64,000 nucleotides of DNA from Paenibacillus mellifer. GTDB lineage: Bacteria > Bacillota > Bacilli > Paenibacillales > Paenibacillaceae. Location of the stretch: contig NZ_JALPRK010000028.1 in assembly GCF_023195895.1 (NCBI RefSeq), forward strand, positions 1 through 64,000, written 5' to 3'. This document shows, piece by piece, positions 1 to 7,888 of this stretch. Within the stretch, counting starts at the first letter, position 1. The number at the start of each line of letters is the position of its first letter. A program made the position numbers and the translations under genes. Below the pieces are notes generated by a model. That model was not told the DNA's origin. It saw only the letters and a list, made by a program, of their open reading frames with translations, and did no database searches.

Positions 1-107
1 GAAACTGACGAGATTTAATTTCTCATTTATTACTCACTCGTTGTTCAGTTTTCAAAGATCAACTTTCGTTCTTTCGTTCATCGCTGCGTTTCAGCGGCGA
101 CTTTTAT
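1..107 (-). promoter_or_regulatory. rRNA operon leader (upstream of a 16S gene outside the window)
   Basis: On the minus strand this reads through a boxA-like antitermination motif, GATCTTTGAAAACTGAACAA at 60-41, which is the hallmark of Bacillus and Paenibacillus rRNA leaders. Two promoters lie just upstream, so the 16S gene is expected immediately left of position 1. No rRNA body is visible here, so the identity of the downstream gene is inferred. Confidence 0.75.
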
Positions 108-137
108 AATATATCACAGTCGGCAAGTTTTTTGCAA
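108..137 (-). promoter_or_regulatory. rRNA promoter P2, sigma-A type
   Basis: Minus-strand -35 TTGCAA (132-137) and -10 TATATT (108-113) are separated by 18 bp. It is the proximal one of two tandem promoters ahead of the boxA-containing leader. Confidence 0.7.
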
Positions 138-214
138 GAGTTTCGATCAAACTTTTTCTTGCCAATGTCTTCCTGCCTTCTGCTGCTTGTCCCACAAAAA
201 CAGGGACAAATGCT

Positions 215-244
215 AATTTACCATAAGGGCGACCCCGCCGTCAA
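215..244 (-). promoter_or_regulatory. rRNA promoter P1, sigma-A type
   Basis: Minus-strand -35 TTGACG (239-244) and -10 TAAATT (215-220) with an 18 bp spacer. It sits about 105 bp upstream of P2, the usual tandem arrangement for Bacilli rRNA operons, and directly beyond the stop codon of the small gene at 258-488. Confidence 0.65.
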
Positions 245-257
245 CTCCAATATTAGC

Positions 258-488
258 CTATTCTCTGGCTTGCGGGAAGCGGGCGCGGCGGGCATATTTC
301 GATAATTCCTTGGAGGGAGCAAATCGGGCGTACATACGGAAAATCGTTTTGTAACGATTAGCGATGGCATGGCGGATATCTTGATCTAGCCGCGTATCGC
401 TCATATCTAGAAGCATTTCATCCAATTCTTTTCGCAGCACATAGTCGAGCTCCTTGCATTCTTTATCACTAAACAGCATTCCCAGCAT
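258..488 (-). CDS. Small conserved-looking protein of unknown function
   Basis: A 76-residue protein, charged and apparently all-helical, with no signal peptide, Cys pairs or membrane segment. I do not recognise the family. The ATG at 488 is preferred because AAGGAG lies 8 bp upstream; an in-frame GTG three codons earlier would overlap that site. It is followed by the rRNA promoters and preceded by the spoIIM-like gene on the same strand. A basic, Arg-rich C-terminal tail (YARRARFPQARE) could contact nucleic acid, but this is only a guess from composition. Confidence 0.6.
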   Translation of the reverse strand: MLGMLFSDKECKELDYVLRKELDEMLLDMSDTRLDQDIRHAIANRYKTIFRMYARFAPSKELSKYARRARFPQARE

Positions 489-571
489 GCGCAACACTCC
501 TTATTCAGCCGATGGTATAAGGTTAGGTCTTCTTAAAGACGCTTTAATGTTATGCTCACTTTTTGGGAAAT

Positions 572-1192
572 TTATGAATGCTGGGTCAAATAAAAGGTTA
601 ACGTACTCTCAATAACCGCAGCAATCAGAAGCATAACCACGATCCAAATCGCCCCGCGGCTGGCTGAGACTAGAAATCCCCTCCAATCGACTGTACGTTC
701 GGAAGCATCCCTGGAGCCGATCTCCCCCAGACTTTTGAGGATCAGATATCCGAATTGCATTCCAAAACCGGCCGCGATAAGAATTGCCGGGATTTCAATC
801 ACGCCATGAGGAAGCAATCCTCGCACGATCAGACTCAGTGCATTGCCATGATCCGCCCCGGCTGCAGTCACCACGAACCCCAGCGCTAAGCCGTTCATCA
901 ATAGAAAGAAAGCCGGTAATACTCCGAAAATGGCCCCCAGCAAGATGACCATAATACTTTTTACCGCATTATTGAAGAAAATAAACAAGAAAAAGTTGAG
1001 TTCCGGATGATCGGATTGCGCCAAAGTCTGACTGACCTGGCCCAGCCTCTCAATATCAGGCATGACCCAACGCGTTAAAGTGTCGGCATTCCCTGCACCC
1101 AACACCAGTCCCACCACGAAAATTAGTATCGAAAGAAGCATTGCCTTCTTATAAATGCGTAAATCAGTTAGAAATCCCCGGATATAGAACAT
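572..1192 (-). CDS. spoIIM: Stage II sporulation protein M family membrane protein
   Basis: A 206-residue integral membrane protein with about five hydrophobic segments, close in length to Bacillus SpoIIM (about 214). SpoIIM works with SpoIID and SpoIIP in septal peptidoglycan thinning and engulfment. The characteristic internal region is present: a Phe-rich stretch with NNAVKS (FFLFIFFNNAVKS, about 67-79) followed by a Gly-rich helix, LLPHGVIEIPA near 129-139, and a C-terminal membrane helix. The start at 1192 has AAGGAG about 10 bp upstream. Other SpoIIM-domain (DUF95) proteins exist outside the engulfment complex, and no spoIID or spoIIP is nearby, so the family is firm but the exact sporulation role is inferred. 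Confidence 0.75.
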   Translation of the reverse strand: MFYIRGFLTDLRIYKKAMLLSILIFVVGLVLGAGNADTLTRWVMPDIERLGQVSQTLAQSDHPELNFFLFIFFNNAVKSIMVILLGAIFGVLPAFFLLMNGLALGFVVTAAGADHGNALSLIVRGLLPHGVIEIPAILIAAGFGMQFGYLILKSLGEIGSRDASERTVDWRGFLVSASRGAIWIVVMLLIAAVIESTLTFYLTQHS

Positions 1193-1230
1193 GCCATCAA
1201 GTCTCCTTAAATAAGTGATCGACGTAAAAC

Positions 1231-1259
1231 GTCATAAAGCATTGGAACAAGCATACATT
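1231..1259 (+). promoter_or_regulatory. Candidate sporulation (sigma-E/G type) promoter for pdaB
   Basis: A -35-like GTCATAAA (1231-1238) and a -10-like CATACATT (1252-1259) match the shape of mother-cell sigma-E promoters, with a 13 bp gap that is slightly short. It lies 60 bp before the pdaB start. Bacillus pdaB is sporulation-specific. Confidence 0.5.
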
Positions 1260-1318
1260 GGTACAAGCGGATCTGTTCAAGATCATTTCATTCTGATGAC
1301 GAGAGGGGCTTACTGTTC

Positions 1319-2128
1319 ATGAACAACTTCTTCTATGTCCTTAACGGGAAGAAAATCAAACGCTTTTTCTTTGTTTTCGCCGCAGCCCTTTTTGCTGCCG
1401 GCGTCATTTACGTGGAACAGGGGCAGGTTACGGTGTTTTCTGAGGAAAGCGCTCCGTCGGCTATTTATAGCGTGTCCACGAACAAAAAAGTCATAGCCCT
1501 GACCTTCGATATCAGTTGGGGCGATACGCGGGCCGAACCGATTCTCAAAGTATTGAAGGAGAAGAACGTAAAGAAGGCAACCTTCTTCCTATCCTCACCC
1601 TGGAGTAAAACCCATCCGGAAATCGTGAAGTCCATTCAACAGCAAGGGTATGAAATCGGAAGCCATGGACACAAACACACCAATTACAGCAGTCTGAGCG
1701 ATGAGGAAATTGCCCGGCAAATCTCCACCGCGCACACGATTTTGACAGAAGTGACCGGCCAGGCCCCTAAGCTGCTGCGGCTTCCCAACGGCGACTTCGA
1801 TAAGCGCGTGCTTAAGATTGCTTCCAATCAAGGCTATAAGGTCATTCAGTGGGATACCGATTCCCAAGATTGGATGAATAAAGGCGTGCAAACCATCGTC
1901 GACCGCGTCGTAAAAAAAGCCCATCCTGGAGACATCATCCTCCTACATGCCAGCGATTCAGTCAAGCAGACACAGGATGCGCTGCCCATCATCATTGACG
2001 AGTTGCGCAAGCAAGGTTATGAATTCGTAACCGTAACCGATCTGCTGCAAGAAGCCAGCGTACAGGGCAATGAAGTACGTGATCAAGCCTGGCTTCAGGA
2101 GCAGTTGGAATACGCCGCCGGCTGGTAA
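1319..2128 (+). CDS. pdaB: Polysaccharide deacetylase family sporulation protein PdaB
   Basis: A 269-residue protein with an N-terminal membrane anchor (about 15-35) and a NodB polysaccharide deacetylase domain from about 55 to 240. Visible motifs are TFDISWGD (motif 1; the second Asp of the usual TFDDG is replaced, as in the PdaB family), SHGHKH (metal-binding His pair, about 115-120), RLPNGDFD (about 154-161) and LLHASD near 209-214. PdaB is needed for spore maintenance and late cortex stability in Bacillus. It runs opposite to spoIIM and converges on kbaA, exactly as in B. subtilis, and shares a two-way terminator with it. Confidence 0.92.
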   Translation: MNNFFYVLNGKKIKRFFFVFAAALFAAGVIYVEQGQVTVFSEESAPSAIYSVSTNKKVIALTFDISWGDTRAEPILKVLKEKNVKKATFFLSSPWSKTHPEIVKSIQQQGYEIGSHGHKHTNYSSLSDEEIARQISTAHTILTEVTGQAPKLLRLPNGDFDKRVLKIASNQGYKVIQWDTDSQDWMNKGVQTIVDRVVKKAHPGDIILLHASDSVKQTQDALPIIIDELRKQGYEFVTVTDLLQEASVQGNEVRDQAWLQEQLEYAAGW

Positions 2129-2136
2129 CCGGTAGC

Positions 2137-2166
2137 AAAAAAGCCCAGTCTAAGCTGGGCTTTTTT
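2137..2166. terminator. Bidirectional terminator between pdaB and kbaA
   Basis: Perfect inverted repeat AAAAAAGCCCAG / CTGGGCTTTTTT with a 6-nt loop. It follows the pdaB stop on the plus strand by 8 bp. On the minus strand the kbaA stop codon (2150-2152) lies within the loop, so the last kbaA codons form part of the stem. Confidence 0.9.
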
Positions 2167-2758
2167 GGGTTTTGGGATTTCCTGAACTCAGAACTCGCTG
2201 TAAAATCAGGATTTGATATGCATTACAAGCGATTAACGGTGCAACAATCCAGGCAGTTGCGGAATTAACGCCAATTTTCAATACGCCGACGGTTTCGACG
2301 ATCGTTACGGCGATCATAAAAAATAATGTAGGAATCCAAGCCGTTGCATTGGTCAGCTTCGCCTTATAAAACGCGGTACCCACAGCCACAATAAGCAGAA
2401 CGATCCCAAGGACAAGATCGGAAACCCCATTTTTCTCGCCGCCCACAAAAATTCGGAAGAACATCAACTCCAGCAGTGCCAAAGCGGTCAAGACTAACTG
2501 CACATACTGCCACGTTCTTTTGGAAAAAACGCCATTCCCCATATAATTAATCATTAAATATGCGAAAAAGCCCATTTGGGAATACACACTAACCATGATG
2601 CCAACGCCCAGCAAGATCCCGACATTCACCAAAATATCAGTTACGCCTTTGTACTGCAGCGTATCGGTCCATTGTAACAGCAAACCGACGATCAACGATC
2701 CCGCCGCCCCTACGGCTAAGGTCGTCCCAAATAAGTAAAGCCATTTTTTTAAGTTCAA
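2150..2758 (-). CDS. kbaA: KinB-signalling pathway activation protein KbaA
   Basis: A polytopic membrane protein of about 202 residues with six predicted hydrophobic helices. In Bacillus, KbaA is required for activation of the sporulation histidine kinase KinB and so feeds the Spo0A phosphorelay. Family assignment rests on its overall hydrophobic pattern, the motif SQMGFFAYLMINYMG (about 57-71 from this start), and its position between gerD and pdaB, conserved in Bacilli. The TTG at 2758 (MNLKKWLYLF) is preferred since GGAGGTG lies 10 bp upstream; an upstream TTG at 2794 would add 12 residues and lacks a site. The C-terminal residues are encoded inside the terminator. Confidence 0.88.
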   Translation of the reverse strand: MNLKKWLYLFGTTLAVGAAGSLIVGLLLQWTDTLQYKGVTDILVNVGILLGVGIMVSVYSQMGFFAYLMINYMGNGVFSKRTWQYVQLVLTALALLELMFFRIFVGGEKNGVSDLVLGIVLLIVAVGTAFYKAKLTNATAWIPTLFFMIAVTIVETVGVLKIGVNSATAWIVAPLIACNAYQILILQRVLSSGNPKTQKSPA

Positions 2759-2834
2759 GCCCCTTACACCTCCACTAACGAAATATTTTACCAACGATCC
2801 CGGTAAAAAACCATTGTTTTTAAGCTTTTCGTTG

Positions 2835-2863
2835 GGATATTTCCGTTTCTAAACCGCATACTA
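2835..2863 (+). promoter_or_regulatory. Candidate sigma-G promoter for gerD
   Basis: GGATA (2835-2839) and CATACTA (2857-2863) separated by 17 bp fit forespore sigma-G promoters, whose -10 is typically CATnnTA. It lies 33 bp before the gerD start. Bacillus gerD is a sigma-G gene. Confidence 0.55.
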
Positions 2864-2896
2864 ACGTCAGCAATGATGATAAGGAGGAAGGGAACC

Positions 2897-3712
2897 ATGA
2901 AATGGCGGGGTACCCGTTGGATTTTATGCTTCTTATGTACATTTACTCTTCCGCTAGCGGCTTGCGGTTCTGAACAAAGCTCCTCCTCCTCTTCCCAGGG
3001 TGGGGGATATAAGGAAACCAAATCCATGGTCATCGATATTCTTAAGACCGATGAAGGCAAAAAGGCGATTTATGAGGCGTTAAGCACTCCCCCAAGCAGC
3101 AGTGAAAGCGGAAGCAGCGGCGGTGAGAGCGGCGGCGGCTCTGAGTCGGGATCTGATTCCGGCTCCGGCTCCGGCTCAGGCGGGTCCGGAGGAAGTGGCG
3201 GAAGCGGCGGAGGAACGTTTGGGGTTAAAATGATTCTCCCCTCCCAAACCTCCAACGAAGTCCGCATGGCGGTCAAGGAAACCATCACCTCACCGGAATA
3301 TAAGAAGGAAATCGAGAAGATCATGACTGATCCGCAGTTTGCCGGTGACTTTGCTAAGGCGGTCAACTCGCAAAGCAAGGAGCTTCATATGCAGTTGATC
3401 AAAGATCCGACGTATCAAAAATCCGTCAGCGATATTTTGAAATCGCCGGAAGTCATGAAGATGTTCCTGGATTTAACCAAAACACCGGATTATCGTAAGC
3501 AATCGATGACGGTGATGCAGGAAGCTATGCAGAGTCCGTTGTTCAAGATGGAAGTTCTGGAGTTGTTAAAAACCGTCGTTCAAGAGCAGTTGCAACCAAA
3601 GGTTGAGAAAGAGCCGAAGCAGGAGGAAGGCGGCGGCGGTGGCGAAGACGGCGGCGGAGAAGGCGGCCAAAGTAAAGATGGCGGCGGTGGGGGTAGCGGC
3701 GGTGGGTCCTAA
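2897..3712 (+). CDS. gerD: Spore germination lipoprotein GerD
   Basis: GerD is a spore inner-membrane lipoprotein that clusters the nutrient germinant receptors into the germinosome. The start at 2897 has AAGGAGG about 10 bp upstream and gives a lipoprotein signal with lipobox LAAC (Cys23). The protein is 271 residues, longer than Bacillus GerD (about 185). The excess is a Ser/Gly tract at about 68-106 and a Gly/Glu-rich tail over the last 35 residues. The conserved helical core (about 110-230) contains repeated SPEYKKEIEKI and TPDYRKQSM-like helices and many Met residues. Neighbours are salA and kbaA on the opposite strand, as in B. subtilis. Confidence 0.92.
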   Translation: MKWRGTRWILCFLCTFTLPLAACGSEQSSSSSSQGGGYKETKSMVIDILKTDEGKKAIYEALSTPPSSSESGSSGGESGGGSESGSDSGSGSGSGGSGGSGGSGGGTFGVKMILPSQTSNEVRMAVKETITSPEYKKEIEKIMTDPQFAGDFAKAVNSQSKELHMQLIKDPTYQKSVSDILKSPEVMKMFLDLTKTPDYRKQSMTVMQEAMQSPLFKMEVLELLKTVVQEQLQPKVEKEPKQEEGGGGGEDGGGEGGQSKDGGGGGSGGGS

Positions 3713-3740
3713 CCTCAAGCTACTCGATACTGACTACAAC

Positions 3741-3775
3741 AAAAAAAGACTGTCCCGAAAAGGGTCAGTCTTTTT
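3741..3775. terminator. Bidirectional terminator between gerD and salA
   Basis: Inverted repeat AAAAAGACTG / CAGTCTTTTT around an inner tccc...ggg pair. It terminates gerD on the plus strand. On the minus strand it overlaps the last codons and the stop (3765-3767) of salA. Confidence 0.88.
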
Positions 3776-4880
3776 CGCATATAAGGGTGATACGCTGCGC
3801 CAGTTCATCATACAGCTGGCCGATGGTCGCTTCTGCTTTATACACAGAGGGAGAAAAATCCGGTTCCGAGGGATGGTTGTCCGGCGCTCCAAGCGGAATT
3901 TGCGCCAGCAGTTCCGTATGCAGGGACTCCGCCAAACGCGCGCCTCCGCCGCGGCCGAAGATAAAATCCTTTTCGCCGCATTTGGAGCACTCGTAGTAAG
4001 CCATGTTTTCGACAACCCCCAGAACCTCATGCTCCGTACGCAACGCCATCGTGCCGGCCCGAGCAGCAACGAAAGCTGCCGTAGCATGCGGCGTAGTTAC
4101 GATGATTTCCCGGCTTTGCGGGATCATCTGGTGTACGTCTAAGGCAATATCACCCGTCCCCGGCGGAAAATCGAGCAGCAAATAATCCAGCTCTCCCCAC
4201 CGGACGTCACTGAAGAATTGGCGAAGCATCTTGCCGAGCATCGGCCCACGCCAGATCACAGGGTTGTTGTCCTGGATAAAGAAACCCATCGACATCACCT
4301 TGACGCCCAGCCGTTCAACCGGCAAAATTTCGCCTTCCTCGACGAGCGGCGCTTCCTCAATCCCCATCATATCGGGAACGCTAAAGCCATAAATATCTGC
4401 GTCAATCAGGCCAACCTTCTTACCCTGTCGTGCCAAAGCCGCCGCTAGATTAACCGTAACGGTCGATTTACCGACTCCGCCCTTGCCGCTGGCCACGGCG
4501 ATAAAATGAACGCCGGACTTCGGATCAAGAATGGGCAACTGTTCCAATCCGGCTCCATGACCCTTTATCTCTTCCCGTTTATTTGGGGCCGGTTCAGAAT
4601 GGTGACGGGCCGAGCTGAACGCCGTCTCCCGCTCCTGTTCCGACGCTTCACGGAAACGGAGATGAACCTCCTCCACGCCTGCTTCGGATAAGCGAAAGCG
4701 GATCTCCCGCTCTGCCTCGGCCTGCGCCTCGCTGCCTTTCTCAAAGCCGACAACCGTTAACGATACCCGGCCTTCCTTGATCATGATGTCGCGAATCCAC
4801 TGCAATTCCACCAGGCTGAGTCCCGTGGTTGGTTCGGCTACGGGGCGCAATGCCGCCTGAAGCTGCTCCTTCGTTATCAC
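3765..4880 (-). CDS. salA: Mrp/NBP35-type P-loop ATPase, SalA
   Basis: A protein of about 371 residues. An N-terminal MIP18/DUF59-like domain (about 1-85) is followed by a linker and a Mrp ATPase domain with the deviant Walker A SGKGGVGKST (about 132-141), DADIYG switch region and DFPPGTGD. A CSKCG pair near 297-301 is close to the CxxC found in Mrp-type Fe-S carriers. In B. subtilis SalA also represses scoC and promotes exoprotease expression. The GTG at 4880 (MITKEQL) is preferred because GAGGTG lies 6 bp upstream; a GTG at 4889 is an alternative. Confidence 0.88.
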   Translation of the reverse strand: MITKEQLQAALRPVAEPTTGLSLVELQWIRDIMIKEGRVSLTVVGFEKGSEAQAEAEREIRFRLSEAGVEEVHLRFREASEQERETAFSSARHHSEPAPNKREEIKGHGAGLEQLPILDPKSGVHFIAVASGKGGVGKSTVTVNLAAALARQGKKVGLIDADIYGFSVPDMMGIEEAPLVEEGEILPVERLGVKVMSMGFFIQDNNPVIWRGPMLGKMLRQFFSDVRWGELDYLLLDFPPGTGDIALDVHQMIPQSREIIVTTPHATAAFVAARAGTMALRTEHEVLGVVENMAYYECSKCGEKDFIFGRGGGARLAESLHTELLAQIPLGAPDNHPSEPDFSPSVYKAEATIGQLYDELAQRITLICEKD

Positions 4881-4944
4881 TGACAGCACCTCGACTTCAT
4901 CAGATAGTTAACTTAGCTGGTCCATTATGAGGTATATTATAACA

Positions 4945-5715
4945 TTACCTGACATCGTCTGCCGGGGTTTGTACTTTTTCGCCGGAATAATATCTTAAGA
5001 TCCCTTGATAAATGGAAGCCGCCACTTTTCGCTGATACGATTCGCTGCCGAGCAATTCCGCCTCCCCCGGATTGGACAAGAAACCAACCTCTACCAACAC
5101 GGAAGGGATGTTTACCGCCTCAAGCAGATACACCTTCTTATCCGAACGATTGGCGACCCGGTCGGTATTCTCCAGATTCCGCCTAAGCTCTTCCTGTACG
5201 AGGGCTGCCAAGTTGGCGCTGTCACCATGATTCGGGTAATAGAAGGTTTGCGCCCCTCTCCAGCGCGGTGAAGGGATGCTGTTCATGTGAATGCTCACCA
5301 GCAGATCGGCCTGCTGTTCCTCGATGAAGCGAACGCGGGTTTTCAAGTCCTCTGTCTTTCGTTTGCTGTAGCCCTTCGTGCCCGCTCCCGCCAGGTCTTT
5401 GTCCTCCTCGCGCGTCATGACGACGATCGCACCGGCCTGCTGCAAATAATCACGCAGATATAAAGAAACGGCTAAATTGATGTTTTTCTCGATCAGCCCC
5501 TGTTTGCTGCTGGCTCCGCCATCCGGCCCTCCGTGACCCGCATCCAGAACGATAGTCTGACCCGCCAGCGGTAGGCTCCAGTAATTCCATGCTTTCTGCG
5601 ACGGCACTCGGTATAAAGCCATCCCAAGGATCATGGCGGCAAGGCCGACGCCGATCAGCGCTATTTTGATGTGGTTCAGGGAAATCCATAACGTCACCTT
5701 ATCTCGATCGCGCAT
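4945..5715 (-). CDS. cwlD: Germination-specific N-acetylmuramoyl-L-alanine amidase CwlD
   Basis: CwlD cleaves stem peptides from muramic acid so that PdaA can form muramic-delta-lactam in spore cortex. The 256-residue protein has an N-terminal membrane/signal segment (about 14-36) and an Amidase_3 domain from about 50. Zinc ligands are visible in VLDAGHGG (His), the Glu of IEKNIN and SIHMNS (His), and the catalytic Glu in VEVGFLSN. The ATG at 5715 with AAAGGTGG 8 bp upstream is preferred over an in-frame GTG at 5727. It precedes salA, as in B. subtilis, and has its own sporulation-type promoter. Confidence 0.93.
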   Translation of the reverse strand: MRDRDKVTLWISLNHIKIALIGVGLAAMILGMALYRVPSQKAWNYWSLPLAGQTIVLDAGHGGPDGGASSKQGLIEKNINLAVSLYLRDYLQQAGAIVVMTREEDKDLAGAGTKGYSKRKTEDLKTRVRFIEEQQADLLVSIHMNSIPSPRWRGAQTFYYPNHGDSANLAALVQEELRRNLENTDRVANRSDKKVYLLEAVNIPSVLVEVGFLSNPGEAELLGSESYQRKVAASIYQGILRYYSGEKVQTPADDVR

Positions 5716-5751
5716 AAAAAAAGCCACCTTTCTCCCTTCATGACATTACTC

Positions 5752-5781
5752 ATGATATGGGACAAGGTGGACAAATATGAC
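5752..5781 (-). promoter_or_regulatory. Candidate sigma-E promoter for cwlD
   Basis: Minus-strand GTCATATT (5774-5781), 14 bp, then CATATCAT (5752-5759) is a near-ideal mother-cell sigma-E promoter. Its -35 overlaps the last base of the sat stop codon. It lets cwlD be expressed in sporulation independently of the sulfate genes upstream. Confidence 0.65.
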
Positions 5782-6950
5782 TAGTTGTGGACCTGCTGCT
5801 TCATCCCTTCAATCAGGACCTCAGCAACCTCCGGGCGGGTAAATTCCGGCGGCGGGCAGATGCCGTCACGCAGCAATCCGCGAACCTTCGTACCAGATAA
5901 GGTCAAATGATCTTCCTTCGGATGTGGGCACGTTTTGCTCGAGGCCATATTCCCGCATTTGGTGCAGAAGAAGCTATGTTCAAAGAACAAGGGAGAAATC
6001 CCCAGCTCCTCGGGCGTGAAATTTGAGAAAATTTCCTGGGCCTCATACGTACCATAATAATCGCCAACACCCGCATGATCGCGGCCAACGATAAAATGGG
6101 TGCATCCGTAATTTTTCCGAACCATCGCATGAAATATCGCTTCACGTGGGCCGGCATAGCGCATAGCAGCCGGGAAAACGCCTAGAAACGCACGGTCAGC
6201 GGGATAGTAGTTATCCAGCAGGGTCAAATAACTCTTCATCCGCACATCCGCCGGCACGTCGTCCGATTTGGTTTCACCTACCAACGGATTTAGGAACAAG
6301 GCATCCACGATTTCCATCGCGCTTTTCTGGATATATTCATGAGCCCGATGGACCGGATTGCGAGTCTGAAAACCAACGACGGTTCTCCAACCCTTCTCGG
6401 CAAAAATCCGACGCGTCTCCACCGGATCGAAGTAGAACTCCTTGAAGCGAGCCGGTTCAGGGCGATTTAACACCTGTACTGAGCCTCCAACGTAGTAGGG
6501 AGAACGTTCCAGCAACTTCTTAACCCCAGGATGTTCGGGATCATCGGTTTTGAACACTTTCCGCGCTTCCTCCGCTTGATCCACGTTATAGACGCTGCCA
6601 ATCTCCAACAGAGCGTAGATAACTCCGTCTTGTTCGCCGACCAGTGCGACTTGTTCTCCAATCTCCAGGCTTTCCGCCTGCTCCCGTGCGACGGAGAGGG
6701 TTATCGGAATGCTCCAGACGGTTCCGTTCACCAGTCGCATGCGGTCGACAACGGATCGATAATCTTCTTCGTTCATAAATCCAGTTAACGGCGAAAAAGC
6801 ACCAACCCCAATGAGGTCGAGGTCGGATATGGCCCAGTTACTGATCGGAATAGCCGGAAGTCCCTTAGCTGTCTCCAAGAGATGATCCCGTTGCTCTCCA
6901 GTAACCAGTCGATGTACTAAGCTTCCGCCATGCGGTAATATTGTCGTCAC
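5781..6950 (-). CDS. sat: Sulfate adenylyltransferase (ATP sulfurylase)
   Basis: Catalyses ATP + sulfate to APS + pyrophosphate, the first step of sulfate assimilation. The 389-residue length is that of the bacterial homo-oligomeric form. Motifs include [10 protein letters not shown] (about 195-204, the HxxH nucleotide-binding motif), GRDHAGVG (about 290) and a C-terminal Cys-containing segment [15 protein letters not shown] (about 335-350) that may bind zinc. It starts with GTG after GGAGGAGATAG. It lies 50 bp downstream of cysH and is probably co-transcribed with it; no APS kinase follows. Confidence 0.95.
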   Translation of the reverse strand: MTTILPHGGSLVHRLVTGEQRDHLLETAKGLPAIPISNWAISDLDLIGVGAFSPLTGFMNEEDYRSVVDRMRLVNGTVWSIPITLSVAREQAESLEIGEQVALVGEQDGVIYALLEIGSVYNVDQAEEARKVFKTDDPEHPGVKKLLERSPYYVGGSVQVLNRPEPARFKEFYFDPVETRRIFAEKGWRTVVGFQTRNPVHRAHEYIQKSAMEIVDALFLNPLVGETKSDDVPADVRMKSYLTLLDNYYPADRAFLGVFPAAMRYAGPREAIFHAMVRKNYGCTHFIVGRDHAGVGDYYGTYEAQEIFSNFTPEELGISPLFFEHSFFCTKCGNMASSKTCPHPKEDHLTLSGTKVRGLLRDGICPPPEFTRPEVAEVLIEGMKQQVHN

Positions 6951-7000
6951 CCTATCTCCTCCACTTTTAAAAAAATCATCCTTATCGAATAAGGTCCGAT

Positions 7001-7693
7001 TTATTTATGCAAGCCACATTCTGTCTTGTCCGAACCGGACCAGCGTCCCGCGCGAGGGTCCTCGCCAGGCATTACCTGACGCGTACAATACTCGCAGCCA
7101 ATGCTTGGATAATTACGGTCATGCAAAGGATTGTAAATGAGTTCATGTTCGCGAATATAGTTCCATACGTCGTCCGATGTCCAATTGGCAATGGGATTAA
7201 ACTTAACTAAACCGAATTTGGCGTCGTATTCGATCTTCTTGGCATTTGCCCGGGTTGGTGCCTGATCGCGGCGAATTCCGGTGATCCATGCCTCGTAACC
7301 GCCCAAAACCCGCGTAAGCGGTTCAACCTTACGTACATTACAGCAGGCATTGGGATCCGACTTCCACAGTTCCTCACCAAACTGGGCAGCCTGTTCTTCC
7401 GGTGTCAGCTTCGGCGATACCCGAACGAATTCCAGCCCGTATTTGCCAGCAATCGCATCCCGTGTCTCATACGTTTCTTGAAAATGAAAATCCGTGTCCA
7501 AGTAAAAAATGTCAGTGGATGGGCTGATTTGTTGCAACATATCAACCAAAACGACATCCTCGGCGCCAAAACTGCAGGCAAAGGTGATATTCGGAAACGT
7601 TTCAACTGCCCAGGCGATGATTTCCTGGGGCGTGGATGACTCGAACTCGTCGGCCTTGGCCGCAATCAACTGCTCTTTTTCCAATAGATTCAC
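7001..7693 (-). CDS. cysH: Assimilatory adenylyl-sulfate (APS) reductase, CysH family
   Basis: Reduces activated sulfate to sulfite with thioredoxin. The 230-residue protein has the N-type ATP pyrophosphatase fold ([13 protein letters not shown], about 41-53), the Cys pair CC at 117-118 and GCEYC at 199-203 that ligate a [4Fe-4S] cluster, and the C-terminal catalytic ECGLH (Cys226). The four-Cys cluster motif marks the APS-using type rather than the PAPS-only type, consistent with sat alone beside it and no APS kinase. It is first in the cysH-sat unit and starts with GTG. Confidence 0.94.
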   Translation of the reverse strand: MNLLEKEQLIAAKADEFESSTPQEIIAWAVETFPNITFACSFGAEDVVLVDMLQQISPSTDIFYLDTDFHFQETYETRDAIAGKYGLEFVRVSPKLTPEEQAAQFGEELWKSDPNACCNVRKVEPLTRVLGGYEAWITGIRRDQAPTRANAKKIEYDAKFGLVKFNPIANWTSDDVWNYIREHELIYNPLHDRNYPSIGCEYCTRQVMPGEDPRAGRWSGSDKTECGLHK

Positions 7694-7740
7694 TTTCCTC
7701 AGACCTCCCGCATTAAGCTAAACATGGTAAATCAAAACAT

Positions 7741-7768
7741 TATTCCAACTAATCTGATTAGAATTATA
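7741..7768 (-). promoter_or_regulatory. Candidate operator (CymR-like palindrome) for cysH-sat
   Basis: A perfect inverted repeat CTAATC-T-GATTAG at 7749-7761, flanked by further AT-rich symmetry (ATTCC... / ...GAATTA), lies just downstream of the -10 hexamer. This is the expected place for a repressor of a sulfur gene. CymR is the obvious candidate from Bacillus, but the assignment is inference. Confidence 0.45.
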
Positions 7769-7774
7769 TTTTTA

Positions 7775-7802
7775 AGTATATGGCATTCGCCTTATAAGTC
7801 AA
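7775..7802 (-). promoter_or_regulatory. Sigma-A promoter for cysH-sat
   Basis: Minus-strand -35 TTGACT (7797-7802), 16 bp spacer, -10 TATACT (7775-7780), about 80 bp upstream of cysH. Confidence 0.75.
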
Positions 7803-7821
7803 TACTAAAAAAACCAAAATG

Positions 7822-7858
7822 AAAAAAAGACCTAACCTCTCCTTAGAGAAGCCAGGTC
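7822..7858 (-). terminator. Terminator of the FMN-binding lipoprotein gene
   Basis: Minus-strand hairpin with outer stem GACCT/AGGTC and an inner TCTC/GAGA pair, followed by seven T. It sits 30 bp after the stop at 7889. Confidence 0.8.
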
Positions 7859-7888
7859 ACTAATTATCGTATTAGTCGTCCAACCCGA

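Noticed and set aside
3603..4142. Plus-strand frame continuing through the gerD end into salA
   Set aside because: It overlaps both real genes and the terminator in a different frame and has repetitive composition caused by the Gly-rich gerD tail.
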